Part shown: piece after piece, positions 7,632 through 16,042 of the stretch
Numbering within the stretch: position 1 is the stretch's first letter
Layout of the letters: the number at the start of each line of letters is the position of its first letter
Assembly (NCBI GenBank): GCA_019456195.1
Contig: VRUK01000002.1
Location: forward strand, 56,308 to 120,307
DNA length: 64,000 nucleotides
Reading direction: 5' to 3'
Origin: Planctomycetota bacterium
GTDB taxonomy: Bacteria; Planctomycetota; Phycisphaerae; Sedimentisphaerales; Anaerobacaceae
Program-made: the position numbers and the translations under genes
The notes under the pieces: generated by a model
The model's database searches: none
What the model was told of the DNA's origin: nothing
What the model saw: the letters and a program-made list of their open reading frames with translations, nothing else

Positions 7632-9308
7632 ATGCAGACTGATGAAACCATCAAGGCGTTCGAGGAACGAGTCAATAAATTCGTTACTGCCAGCCTTGAC
7701 GGTTATAAGCCCGAGAGGCACGCAAGGGAGAAGTCCATTAGAGACGCTATCTGGGGCACCAACCGATTTTACCCATGGGAGATTGCTATCCTCGACAGTC
7801 CGCTGCTCCAGAGACTGCGGGACATTCGGCAGACGGGCTTGGCGTATCTTGTGTATCCGACTGCTGTACATAGCCGCTTTGATCACACCTTGGGTGTGGT
7901 AGCGGTTGCAAGCAGGATTGTCCGAAGCATTAATGACAAGTATCTACAACATAGAATCTCCTACCCTGACCATATGCAGGTTCGACTTTCGGCCATTCTT
8001 CATGACGTCGGCCACTCCTGTCTTTCACATACCTCCGAAAGTATCTATGGCTCGTTAGACGAATTTAAAGCGCTCACAAAATACGTGAACGACCAGTTCA
8101 AAGTTACCCCGAAGCCCCACGAGATAATGTCTTGGCTCATTGTTCGGTCTCAGCGATTCAAGGAGTTCATCAAAGAGTTGATGCAAAAGAAGTGTATGTC
8201 TGACTGGATGTATAGTTTGGATGATGTGGACATTATCGCAGGGAACATTATTGGGTTCCGGCAGAACCCAAAGGAGAAATTTCTCGCTGACATAATAAAT
8301 GGGCCTATGGATGCTGACAAACTCGACTATCTTGTTCGAGACGCATACTTCGCTGGTCCTACAGTTGTCTACGACCTCGAGCGCTTCTTGTACAGTGTCA
8401 ACGCTATCGAGTATCCTCGCGATGAGTCCTTTTCTGACGAAGGGACTGTAGTGCGCTTATCTATCCTGATAGAAGGCGTGACCGCCCTCGAGCAAATCAT
8501 CATTAGTAAATTGATGCTTTTCTCATATCTTTACCACCATCATAAGATTCGATGCGTGGAGGGCATGTTTCACGAGGCACTGAAAAGACTGATTGAAGTT
8601 TCCAAAAGTAATCGTAAGGGCAAGCTGTTTCCTTTACTTGATCATCCGACTTCGTTCCTGCAGTTGTCCGACAGATCATTCTTTCCGCGCGCTTGGCTGG
8701 CAGAGATCGAGGGTGATAAGGTTGCGGGCGAAATTCTCAGAATGTTAGCCAGGCGCGAGCTTTACAAGAGGGCGCTAGTTATATCGCGATTGTTCATCAA
8801 TAACATCGATACGAATGAGGCAGTGAAATCAGGCTTTGAGAAGCTGCTCCGTTGCGGCAAGGATCCGGTAGCTCGCGAAAGTTTACGGGATGAGATATTC
8901 GAGAAGGCGAAAAAGAAAATGAGTTCCAGACCTCACAAGGATCAAACACGTGAACTTCGCAAAAAGTTCAAACCCCGACATGTAGTTGTTGACATACCAG
9001 TCTCGCCGATGGTTGAGGAAGTAGTCGGGGTCATGGTGCCTCTCACGCGTGATTTGAGCGGGTCAACTCCTCAACATGTCCCCCTAAGCGAGATCTTCCC
9101 CATCGAGAAGTGGGTTGACGCATACAATGCCATCAAGTGGCGAGGGCACATTTTTGCCCTTGAAGAGGCTGTTCCATTCGTCTCCGCCGCCGCTGTGGAA
9201 ATCTTGGCCGTTGAGCCATATCTGCTTAAGTTCACGCATCAAGCGACGGACCTTTGTAAGATTACAACCTCCATTTCGCCAGACATCCCGCTGATCCCTA
9301 TGAGTTAG
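7632..9308 (+). CDS. SAMHD1-like HD-domain phosphohydrolase (probable dNTPase)
   Basis: 558 residues. The N-terminal half is an HD domain of the SAMHD1 / dGTPase type: SPLLQRLRDIRQTG, then H85 in RFDHTLGV, H124-D125 in LHDVGHSCLSH and D229 in MDADKLDYLVRD make the expected metal-binding H...HD...D set. Proteins of this type hydrolyse dNTPs to deoxynucleosides and triphosphate. Bacterial members include housekeeping dGTPases and antiphage enzymes that deplete nucleotides. The C-terminal 250 residues are not recognised and contain a basic stretch (KKKMSSRPHKDQTRELRKKF). The ribosome site is AGAGAGG. The gene ends just before an inverted repeat that also marks the other side of the cassette. Substrate and defence role are inferred. 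Confidence 0.85.
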   Translation: MQTDETIKAFEERVNKFVTASLDGYKPERHAREKSIRDAIWGTNRFYPWEIAILDSPLLQRLRDIRQTGLAYLVYPTAVHSRFDHTLGVVAVASRIVRSINDKYLQHRISYPDHMQVRLSAILHDVGHSCLSHTSESIYGSLDEFKALTKYVNDQFKVTPKPHEIMSWLIVRSQRFKEFIKELMQKKCMSDWMYSLDDVDIIAGNIIGFRQNPKEKFLADIINGPMDADKLDYLVRDAYFAGPTVVYDLERFLYSVNAIEYPRDESFSDEGTVVRLSILIEGVTALEQIIISKLMLFSYLYHHHKIRCVEGMFHEALKRLIEVSKSNRKGKLFPLLDHPTSFLQLSDRSFFPRAWLAEIEGDKVAGEILRMLARRELYKRALVISRLFINNIDTNEAVKSGFEKLLRCGKDPVARESLRDEIFEKAKKKMSSRPHKDQTRELRKKFKPRHVVVDIPVSPMVEEVVGVMVPLTRDLSGSTPQHVPLSEIFPIEKWVDAYNAIKWRGHIFALEEAVPFVSAAAVEILAVEPYLLKFTHQATDLCKITTSISPDIPLIPMS

Positions 9309-9310
9309 GG

Positions 9311-9335
9311 AAATTAAAGGGGTCGGGAACCTTTT
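9311..9335 (+). repeat. Copy 3 of the GGGGTC(A/G)GGAACC repeat, inverted
   Basis: AATTAAAGGGGTCGGGAACC followed by TTTT, three bases after the HD gene and just before the 3' end of prfA. Its orientation is opposite to the copies at 6469 and 6681. Confidence 0.75.
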
Positions 9336-9348
9336 CGGTCATAAATGA

Positions 9349-10437
9349 TTATAAGTTCTTCAGCCGCTGCTGCCTGTCGTAATCTTTCAGCGCCGCAATT
9401 ATATCCCCCATATCACCGCCCATTATTTTATCCAGACTGTAAAGCGATAAGTTAATTCTGTGGTCGGTCACGCGATTTTGCGGGTAGTTATATGTTCTGA
9501 TTTTTTGAGACCTGTCGCCTGAGCCGATCATCGTTTTACGTTGCGAATCGCGCTCGGCCCTTTTTTTGCTCAGATGATATTCGTAAACCCGGCTCCTCAG
9601 CACCCGCCACGCCTTAGCGCGGTTCTTATGCTGGCTCTTCTCATCCTGCATACTGATAGTGATCCCCGTTGGTATATGTTCGAGCTTGATAGCGCTGCTG
9701 ACCTTGTTTACGTTTTGTCCGCCCGGCCCGCTCGACCTGCTCACATGCTCGACTACCTCATCAGGAGCTATCTCGATATCAAGCTCCTCCGGTTCCGGCA
9801 ATACCGCCACAGTCGCCGCTGATGTGTGAACTCTGCCCTGCGATTCCGTCTCCGGCACCCTTTGCACTCGATGCCCCCCGCCCTCATACCCTAATTCAGA
9901 CCAGATACCGGGGGCCTTGATACCGAATATCACCTCGCGAAAACCGTTCTTTTCAGATGCGCTAAAGTCAAGCTGCTCAACTTTCCACCTCCGGCTCTCA
10001 GCATATCGTGTATACATATTATACAAATCGCGCGCGAACAAAGCCGCCTCTTCACCGCCCGTCCCTGCCCGAATTTCAATTATCACCGAGTCAACATCCA
10101 TATCGTCGGCCATTATCAGAGTGTTTGTAATTTCCTTAAGCAGGGTGTCCTTTTGGCCTTCAAACTCTTCAAGCTCTTCTTTTGCCAGCTCCTTAAAGTC
10201 CTTGTCGGCCCCCCCGTCGTCTAATATTTGCTGGGCCTCTTCAATCCCGGCCACCGCCTTTTTATACCGGCCGTATTTCGTAACCATCGCTCTGAGCTTG
10301 CCCTGCTCTTTAGATAGTGCTATCAGCTTATTAAGGTTACTGGAGACCTCCGGATCGGCAATCAGCTTCTCGATTTCATTAAAGCGAGCATCGATTTCGT
10401 CGAGTTTTGCTAATAAACTATCGTTATTGTCAGCCAT
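9349..10437 (-). CDS. prfA: Peptide chain release factor 1
   Basis: 362 residues, full length for RF1, which terminates translation at UAA and UAG in the ribosomal A site. The codon-recognition tripeptide PxT is PET at residues 195-197, inside RVQRVPETESQGRVHTSA; RF2 would have SPF. The catalytic GGQ is at 239-241 within SSGPGGQNVNKV. The N-terminal helical domain and the C-terminal NYPQNRVTDHRI segment are present. It lies downstream of rpmE on the same strand, a frequent arrangement in bacteria. Confidence 0.97.
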   Translation of the reverse strand: MADNNDSLLAKLDEIDARFNEIEKLIADPEVSSNLNKLIALSKEQGKLRAMVTKYGRYKKAVAGIEEAQQILDDGGADKDFKELAKEELEEFEGQKDTLLKEITNTLIMADDMDVDSVIIEIRAGTGGEEAALFARDLYNMYTRYAESRRWKVEQLDFSASEKNGFREVIFGIKAPGIWSELGYEGGGHRVQRVPETESQGRVHTSAATVAVLPEPEELDIEIAPDEVVEHVSRSSGPGGQNVNKVSSAIKLEHIPTGITISMQDEKSQHKNRAKAWRVLRSRVYEYHLSKKRAERDSQRKTMIGSGDRSQKIRTYNYPQNRVTDHRINLSLYSLDKIMGGDMGDIIAALKDYDRQQRLKNL

Positions 10438-10652
10438 AATTACGTTCCGCTAAAAGTGCTCCTGCGAATCTCCTTGCCTAATCCAGCTAACACGGGGCTT
10501 TTCTACGCTGCTGCAAATTGTCTGTATTTGGCCGCCTGGCTCGCACCCGTGTTAAAGCTGTGCCAGCGCTCTAACAGATGCAGGCAAAAGAACGAAAGCC
10601 CCCGTCCTGACGCTTTCAGAATGGGAGCCCGAATTGTTACCTGTATAAAAAG

Positions 10653-10886
10653 CTATTGTTGCTGGTCTTTTTTGGCCTTCTGTTGGTAGCTTGTGCCGTA
10701 TTTCTTTTGGAAACGCTCTATTCGCCCGGCCGTATCCACATATTTCTGCTTACCCGTATAGAATGGATGGCACATTGAGCAGATTTCTGCGTGGATCTCT
10801 TTGGACGTGCTGCTGCTCTCAAACGTATTACCGCAGCCGCAGTGAACTACCACTTTTTCATACTTTGGATGTATCTTGTCTTTCAT
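10653..10886 (-). CDS. rpmE: 50S ribosomal protein L31
   Basis: 77 residues with the zinc-binding form of L31: CGCGNTF near residue 17 and [13 protein letters not shown] around residue 37 supply the four metal ligands. The family start MKDKIHPKY is intact. The Lys/Gln-rich tail is slightly longer than usual. A 215-base gap with no recognisable gene separates it from prfA. Confidence 0.96.
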   Translation of the reverse strand: MKDKIHPKYEKVVVHCGCGNTFESSSTSKEIHAEICSMCHPFYTGKQKYVDTAGRIERFQKKYGTSYQQKAKKDQQQ

Positions 10887-10977
10887 AACTTAAATGCTCC
10901 GAAATACCTTAAACTCCGCATTCTACCACTATTCCCGCACATTTCAACAAAAATTTCTACAAAATTCTTTACGGGAG

Positions 10978-11706
10978 CTATTTTCTCGGCCGTGGCAGGA
11001 GCATTGACACTTGTTTTTTGTACCCCTTATAGGTTTCCCCATATTGGCTCATCATATCCTTTTCCTCCAGCAGGATACCAATGAAAATATAGCCTGTCGT
11101 TCCAATAGCAAATACAAGATGACCTATGGACATTTGTGGTGTTGCCCAAAAGGCGATTATGAAGCCCAGATAGATCGGATGACGAACGAATTTATAAAAT
11201 GCCGGCGTCTTGAATTCTAAGGCGGTATATTCCCTGCCTCGCAGATATAGGTAAACCTGCCGTAATCCAAAAAGATCAAAATGATCAATCAGGAAAGTAG
11301 AAACAAGTACGGCCAGCCAGCCAATCCAGAAAAGCCCCGATAGAATGAAATAACCGGCAGCACTCTCGACATTCCAAACCACACCCGGCATCGGTCGCCA
11401 TTGGTGGAAAAGTAGAACCAGCAGGCCACTGCTCAACAGCACATAGGTACTGCGTTCAGCAGGTTCAGGAACAATCATGGTCCACCACTTCTTAAATCCC
11501 TGTCGTGCCATAACACTGTGCTGGATAGCGAACAGGCCAAGTAGTATGGCGTTGATAAGCAGGGCCTGACCGAAAGGCACTTCCGCCCCGGAATCAATTG
11601 ACTTGGAAACAACAACATTGCCGACAAAGCCGATTGCGTACAGGAAAGTTACGAAAAAAATTATATATGCAGCTACCCCGTAAATGAAGACAATTATTCT
11701 ACCCAT
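10978..11706 (-). CDS. mddA: Methanethiol S-methyltransferase-like integral membrane protein
   Basis: About 242 residues with five or six hydrophobic segments, of the NnrU / isoprenylcysteine methyltransferase-like superfamily. The C-terminal block [18 protein letters not shown] followed by GILLEEKDM and [12 protein letters not shown] closely resembles MddA, which methylates methanethiol to dimethyl sulfide with SAM at the membrane. The RHPIYLG segment is the cofactor-binding hallmark. I placed the start at 11706 ([10 protein letters not shown]) because AAAGGGGG lies at the right distance; the frame opens further up to 11772. A related thiol or lipid methyltransferase remains possible. Confidence 0.75.
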   Translation of the reverse strand: MGRIIVFIYGVAAYIIFFVTFLYAIGFVGNVVVSKSIDSGAEVPFGQALLINAILLGLFAIQHSVMARQGFKKWWTMIVPEPAERSTYVLLSSGLLVLLFHQWRPMPGVVWNVESAAGYFILSGLFWIGWLAVLVSTFLIDHFDLFGLRQVYLYLRGREYTALEFKTPAFYKFVRHPIYLGFIIAFWATPQMSIGHLVFAIGTTGYIFIGILLEEKDMMSQYGETYKGYKKQVSMLLPRPRK

Positions 11707-12088
11707 TGCCAGACCCCCTTTCTTTTGCCGTAATAGTACCCATACTATGAATGATAACCACTCGGCATTCAATGAAAATCAGGGCCGGCCCTGTTTTATA
11801 TATAGGGGAATGCCCTATAATCAATATTAAATCGAAATGAGTTTACCCAGAGTTTATCCAGAGCTTGTCCCCGGGTGTACTTACATGGCTCTTCTGCCGG
11901 GGAAGAGCTGCTCACCTGGCCCGCAACAGGGGAATATTAGATCACATGCTTTGGAGTTTACCCTCGGGTGTGCTTACCTGCTTTTCTGCCGGGGGTCGAG
12001 GGCTGCCCCTCTGCCGTTGAGATTAGTCCCTGCTGTCCCCATGCGAATACCGCCACTCAGGCAGGCAAGACCGGGGAAGTGGGGGGTG
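11707..12088. repeat. Intergenic region with a dispersed TTTACCC...ACAGGGG repeat
   Basis: No gene seen. 11839-11933 resembles 16466-16547: both run from GTTTACCC through CTTGTCCCCG, CATGGCT and AGAGCT.CTCAC.TGGCC to CAACAGGGG. A diverged partial copy follows at about 11955-12020 (GTTTACCCTCGGGTGTGCTTACC, trimmed here to its core CCCTCGGGTGTGCTTACC). The copies look like members of a non-coding interspersed repeat. Confidence 0.65.
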
Positions 12089-12931
12089 TCAATGCTTTCT
12101 GGGATAATGCGTTGCCAGCCAGCGGATATCGACATTGTCGGAGTCGCTCAGTCCGGCCATATCAGGATAGCGGCTCCCATTCCGTATTTCATTGGACCAG
12201 CGCTGCGTTCGCGGATCTTCCCAGGTCTTTTTCGCCGAATGGCCGTCCGCATACCCAAACATGGTCACATTGTTGTGAAAGACAGCGATGGTATCGATCA
12301 GGATGAACTGATACGGGTCGAACGCCCACGCATCCATGTTATAGTCTCGATTGTCATTTTCTTCGACAATGATGTAGGTAGAGCTGGCTTTCTTAATATC
12401 CGTTATCCTGACTAAACGCTCGCCCCCCGCGGCCGACCCATACCTGCTGGTCAGTGCCGAAGCCGGTGCGTTCAGATGATAAGGCAGGGAGTAGGTTCGG
12501 TAGCCGCCGGTGCCGCCATATCCGGGATAAGTCGGCGCTCTTACGAAACGCTTGTCAGTCGGACAATTCATCAGCTTCGCTTTCTTGTAGTATGGAAACA
12601 ACGTCCCCGTTTCAATCCCGCGAATTTCCTCCTCAGCCGTAAAGTTGGATGTCTTCGCATCACCTGACACAAGGTCTCTGGGCGGCCCGACCCAATCATA
12701 TCGGGGATTGCCCGTAATGCCCGTCATCGGGCCGCACATCATGTAGTCATTGTCTTCGGCATACATCGTCCAGGCCAGAACCAACTGCTTTTCATTCATC
12801 AGGCAAACGGAAGATCCCGCCTGTTGTTTTGCGATGTTCAATGCCGGCATGAGGATCGCCGTAAGCAGCGCAATAATCGCAATGACCACTAACAACTCAA
12901 TCAAGGTAAAAGCGTGTCGTTTGGAATTCAT
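12089..12931 (-). CDS. Prepilin-like secreted protein with H-X9-DG C-terminal motif
   Basis: 280 residues. The N-terminus AFTLIELLVVIAIIALL is a type IV prepilin / type II secretion pseudopilin cleavage and methylation signal with the conserved Glu at position 5 of the mature helix. The C-terminal region has FHNNVTMFGYADGHSAKK, the H-X9-DG motif of a pseudopilin-like family greatly expanded in Planctomycetota. It is probably assembled or anchored in the envelope; its exact role is unknown. GAGGT about 7 bases before the ATG supports the start. No secretion genes are adjacent. Confidence 0.88.
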   Translation of the reverse strand: MNSKRHAFTLIELLVVIAIIALLTAILMPALNIAKQQAGSSVCLMNEKQLVLAWTMYAEDNDYMMCGPMTGITGNPRYDWVGPPRDLVSGDAKTSNFTAEEEIRGIETGTLFPYYKKAKLMNCPTDKRFVRAPTYPGYGGTGGYRTYSLPYHLNAPASALTSRYGSAAGGERLVRITDIKKASSTYIIVEENDNRDYNMDAWAFDPYQFILIDTIAVFHNNVTMFGYADGHSAKKTWEDPRTQRWSNEIRNGSRYPDMAGLSDSDNVDIRWLATHYPRKH

Positions 12932-13158
12932 TACTTACCTCATTTTACCTATGATTCCCCATACACACTTCTCTGAAAAACTCCTGCATGCTTCAAGTTC
13001 CATAGTAGCAAAATCTCAATTAGATTTCAACAATTCTCTGGCAAGTGAAACAAGCTAAATACCAATATTGAAGCACAGCGGAAATCCCGACCACTCGGGA
13101 ATTAATAGTAAATCATCAATTAAAAGAGTCTACCCCCGAAAACAGCAAAGTACTAAAC

Positions 13159-13347
13159 ATGTTGAATAAATTCATCCAACTTTTTCATAGGAAGGTTGAG
13201 CTTCCTGCACCTGTTAATTTGGCAAAGGACAGTATTCAAGATTCTATAGATTGTTTGAAAGTTTACATAGAATACACTCTGTTTGATTTAGAGGCAACGA
13301 GAAGAGAAAATGAGATGTTGAAGAGGCAAATCAAAGAACTACAGTAG
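13159..13347 (+). CDS. Possible small coiled-coil protein
   Basis: 62 residues, not recognised. The C-terminal third (DLEATRRENEMLKRQIKEL) has a coiled-coil heptad pattern and the rest is amphipathic helix. The ribosome site is weak, so this could be spurious. It ends 13 bases before the 3' end of the opposite-strand zinc-ribbon gene. Confidence 0.4.
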   Translation: MLNKFIQLFHRKVELPAPVNLAKDSIQDSIDCLKVYIEYTLFDLEATRRENEMLKRQIKELQ

Positions 13348-13359
13348 TTTTGACATATT

Positions 13360-13518
13360 CTATATTGCAATCGCAAAAATTACAAGTAGGACAGCACCAA
13401 GCATTATGAAGAGTGCTATCTGTCTTGCTCGATCCGGTACTTTATATCCGCATCTTAGACAGCGAGCATGTGACCCGGAACTCATTGTAGCTCCACATTC
13501 TGAGCAATTTATTAACAT
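13360..13518 (-). CDS. Zinc-ribbon membrane microprotein
   Basis: 52 residues from the ATG at 13518-13516. An N-terminal zinc ribbon (CSECGATM at the start and CLRCGYKVP about 12 residues on, two CxxC pairs) is followed by a single hydrophobic segment (LFIMLGAVLLVIFAIAI) running to the C-terminus. A ribosome site reading AGGGTGAAGAAG precedes the ATG. The pattern fits the many small zinc-ribbon plus transmembrane proteins of unknown role in bacteria. Confidence 0.65.
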   Translation of the reverse strand: MLINCSECGATMSSGSHARCLRCGYKVPDRARQIALFIMLGAVLLVIFAIAI

Positions 13519-13700
13519 CTTCTTCACCCTATAAAGTTGAATATTTTGATTTCTTGACTTCTACTTTCCTGTCTTTAAAGTATGCTTTCTTTTTGAGCAA
13601 ATCAAAATGAAAAATCATCAAAATATTCAAATTTTTATTCAAAGCTAATTTTTCTGGATGATAGGCCTACCAAAACAAAAGCCTTGTAGCATACGAGAAT

Positions 13701-14036
13701 TCACTCCTTCATGAAAGCTTTGAACTCCTGAACCGCCTTCTCCATATCAGGTTCAACAGAAGTCTCTATAAGCCAGATAAGATGCAACTTATAATCACCG
13801 TCTTGAATAAGAACTTCCTTACTGATGTGCTCAAGGCCTGCTTGCTGCCAAACAAGATTCTCCCAATTAGGAACAAACTCACGGATTTGGTCTGGACTGA
13901 CTTCCTCCTGGTTTAAATCCAAGAATTGGTTGTCGCTTTTGTTATCTGTGTGGCGTATCTGGATTTGCCATTCACATTCTTCAAAACTAACATTAAGAAA
14001 CATTCCCATAAGACCCGCTTCTGCTTTTCCAGTCAT
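13701..14036 (-). CDS. Hypothetical 111-residue protein
   Basis: Not recognised. It is soluble and acidic, rich in Trp and Glu, with a segment IQIRHTDNKSDNQFLDL and a charged C-terminal helix (MEKAVQEFKAFMKE). AGGGAG about 8 bases before the ATG supports the start. It follows the abortive-infection-like gene on the same strand, 66 bases downstream, and could be co-transcribed with it. Confidence 0.6.
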   Translation of the reverse strand: MTGKAEAGLMGMFLNVSFEECEWQIQIRHTDNKSDNQFLDLNQEEVSPDQIREFVPNWENLVWQQAGLEHISKEVLIQDGDYKLHLIWLIETSVEPDMEKAVQEFKAFMKE

Positions 14037-14102
14037 GTTCTGCTCCCTGATAAGAGGAATAAAATCTAAATTTGATGCCGCAATTCATCGAAAATCTGCC
14101 AA

Positions 14103-14954
14103 TTATCCTTGCATTGGTTTTCCAAAGGCTCGTTCATCATAAAATTCTTTGTGTGAAGAATCTACTAATATTTCATCAGGTATGTTTTTCAATAGTGCAT
14201 ATTCTTCAACTAAAGGCTTAAATTTCTCTCGTCCAATATAACCCAAACAATTGTAAAACAAAAGAGCCAATTCATTGCTTGATAATTGAGCTCTTATCAG
14301 GTTTGTATATAAACGCTTATCCTCTACAGCACTGCTTTTTACAAATTTAATTATATTATAAAGATTTCGAAAATAGTGTCCAAGATCAGCTTGATGCTCC
14401 TCAAAGAGCATATCGTTTGCTTTTGCTATTTGATCTAATTTATTGCCAGTAGTTGAGAATGCTATAAAATGACTACGAAAGCGCTTATAAAAATATTTGA
14501 AGCAATTTCGACCTTTAGTAACAATGGCTTCGCCATGTTTGTGATTAAGCAACTCTATAGAACGAACCAATTCACTGTGTAGACGCAGTAACTCAAAGAA
14601 AGTGTTTTCGAAATTTTGCTTCTGCATAGTTTCATTTTGTGCTTCAAGTTGTAACTTCTGTCCTTTAAGTTCTTCTCTGGTTTGTTTGAGTTCAAGCCTT
14701 TGTAATTTAAGTTCCTTATGTTGAAGATATATGGCATAAATAAGTGCTGAAAATGCTAAGCCTGAAAAAAGTGTATTGAGTCCTCCAAAGAGGTCTCCGA
14801 ATTGACCACGTGTAGTCCACTCTTCTATACACCTAATAATCGCAATCAAGTAAGCTAACCATAAGGCAATAATAAATATTATGAAAATCGCCAGTGGAAA
14901 CCATCGTATTTTAATCCGGTCTTCATCTGATTTGTTTGGTTTCAATATACTCAT
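14103..14954 (-). CDS. Putative phage abortive infection membrane protein (putAbiC-like)
   Basis: 283 residues. Two hydrophobic helices (about 18-40 and 52-78) are followed by a coiled coil (about 80-118, KELKLQRLELKQTREELKGQ) and a cytoplasmic helical domain. The segments FFELLRLHSELVRSI, YFRNLYNIIKFV and RAQLSSNELALLFYNCLGY match what I know of the putative phage abortive infection family (Pfam putAbiC). Such proteins are thought to sense infection and damage the host membrane or translation, but the mechanism is not established. The gene diverges from a SIR2-domain gene across about 150 bases. The region is visibly AT-richer than the flanking core genes. Confidence 0.75.
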   Translation of the reverse strand: MSILKPNKSDEDRIKIRWFPLAIFIIFIIALWLAYLIAIIRCIEEWTTRGQFGDLFGGLNTLFSGLAFSALIYAIYLQHKELKLQRLELKQTREELKGQKLQLEAQNETMQKQNFENTFFELLRLHSELVRSIELLNHKHGEAIVTKGRNCFKYFYKRFRSHFIAFSTTGNKLDQIAKANDMLFEEHQADLGHYFRNLYNIIKFVKSSAVEDKRLYTNLIRAQLSSNELALLFYNCLGYIGREKFKPLVEEYALLKNIPDEILVDSSHKEFYDERAFGKPMQG

Positions 14955-15103
14955 GCACTTTCAACTCCCAATCGCCAATATGTATTCGAGTACATCGTAC
15001 GCTATCTTATCTCCTCTATACAACGTACTATAACCCACCCAACATCAATTGTAATCAAAAAATACTTTGTATCTGGTATATTTATATGCTAATACTATTT
15101 GGT
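14955..15103. promoter_or_regulatory. Shared divergent promoter region of the putAbiC-like / SIR2 pair
   Basis: About 150 AT-rich bases between two divergently read defence-type genes. Both must be transcribed from here. I could not single out convincing -35/-10 pairs or an operator by eye. Confidence 0.4.
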
Positions 15104-16042
15104 ATGGTTGACATAGAAACAGTCTTGGTTTTAGGTGCCGGTGCAAGCATGCCTTTTAGCTTTCCCTCCGGCAAGAAACTTGTAGCTTTAATTAACGATA
15201 TGCTTAATGGTGACTCGCCAACAGTAGATCTTTTAAAGAAGCATGGCCATGAGAAGGAGCATATTTGGAATTTCAGAAATACTTTGGTTTTATCTGGACG
15301 CTCTTCGGTTGATGAATTTCTTGAATATCGCACCGATTTTCTCGATATCGGTAAAGAAGCAATTGCTGCGGCATTGTTGCGTTTTGAGCAAACAGCAAAC
15401 CTTTTTAATGTAAAGAAGGACAATAATTGGTATCAATATCTTTTCGGCCTGCTCAATACTTCGTTTGATGAGTTCGATCAAAATAAACTTGCTATTATTA
15501 CCTTCAACTATGACCGGTCGTTTGAGCATTATTTGTTTACGGCTTTGCAACATGCTTATAATAAAAATGACGAGGAATGTGCTGAGAAATTAAACAAAAT
15601 CCCAATAGTCCATTTACATGGTAAACTCGGAAGACTTCCGTGGGAAAAAACACGCTATTCGTTAGTTCCATATGATACCCCAAGATATCCCGATAAATTG
15701 GGATTATACGTTGGCAGAGGTGGTGTAAATATAAAGATTATACATGAGGACATCAAAAAAGATCCGGAATTCAAGCAAGCTTTCGAATTGCTTATTGCTG
15801 CCAAACGCATCTGTTTCTTAGGTTTTGGATTTAATGAAACAAATCTGAAAAGATTACGAATTGAATCATTGTGTCAACCAGATGTACCTGACAAAGATAT
15901 ATGCGGCACTTCATATGGCTTATCCCAAAGACAACTCCAACTGGTAAAAGGGTACAAAAAAACTCCGAACCGCCTTATTGATCTCTATTCGCAAAAGATT
16001 TACGATTTTCTTTATAGTAATCCTAACGCAAGTTTGGGATAA
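15104..16042 (+). CDS. SIR2-domain protein, probable defence NADase
   Basis: 312 residues from the ATG at 15104. Upstream in-frame ATGs at 15086 and 14936 exist, but the family begins with VLVLGAGAS, here residues 7-15. The SIR2-like Rossmann core shows GAGAS (11-15), NYDR (135-138), HLHGKLG (170-176) and CFLGFGFNE near residue 230. NYDR and HLHG are the NAD-binding and catalytic motifs of SIR2-like proteins used in several antiphage systems, where NAD depletion aborts infection. No separate sensor domain is evident, so the sensor may be another protein. The divergent putAbiC-like gene is a candidate partner. Confidence 0.85.
   Translation: MVDIETVLVLGAGASMPFSFPSGKKLVALINDMLNGDSPTVDLLKKHGHEKEHIWNFRNTLVLSGRSSVDEFLEYRTDFLDIGKEAIAAALLRFEQTANLFNVKKDNNWYQYLFGLLNTSFDEFDQNKLAIITFNYDRSFEHYLFTALQHAYNKNDEECAEKLNKIPIVHLHGKLGRLPWEKTRYSLVPYDTPRYPDKLGLYVGRGGVNIKIIHEDIKKDPEFKQAFELLIAAKRICFLGFGFNETNLKRLRIESLCQPDVPDKDICGTSYGLSQRQLQLVKGYKKTPNRLIDLYSQKIYDFLYSNPNASLG

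Noticed and set aside
10438..10652. Possible tRNA or small RNA between rpmE and prfA
   Set aside because: No cloverleaf, T-loop motif or terminator could be formed by eye.
11837..12415. Open plus-strand frames of 192 and 112 codons
   Set aside because: They lie over a repeat and antisense to the pseudopilin gene; composition is not protein-like.
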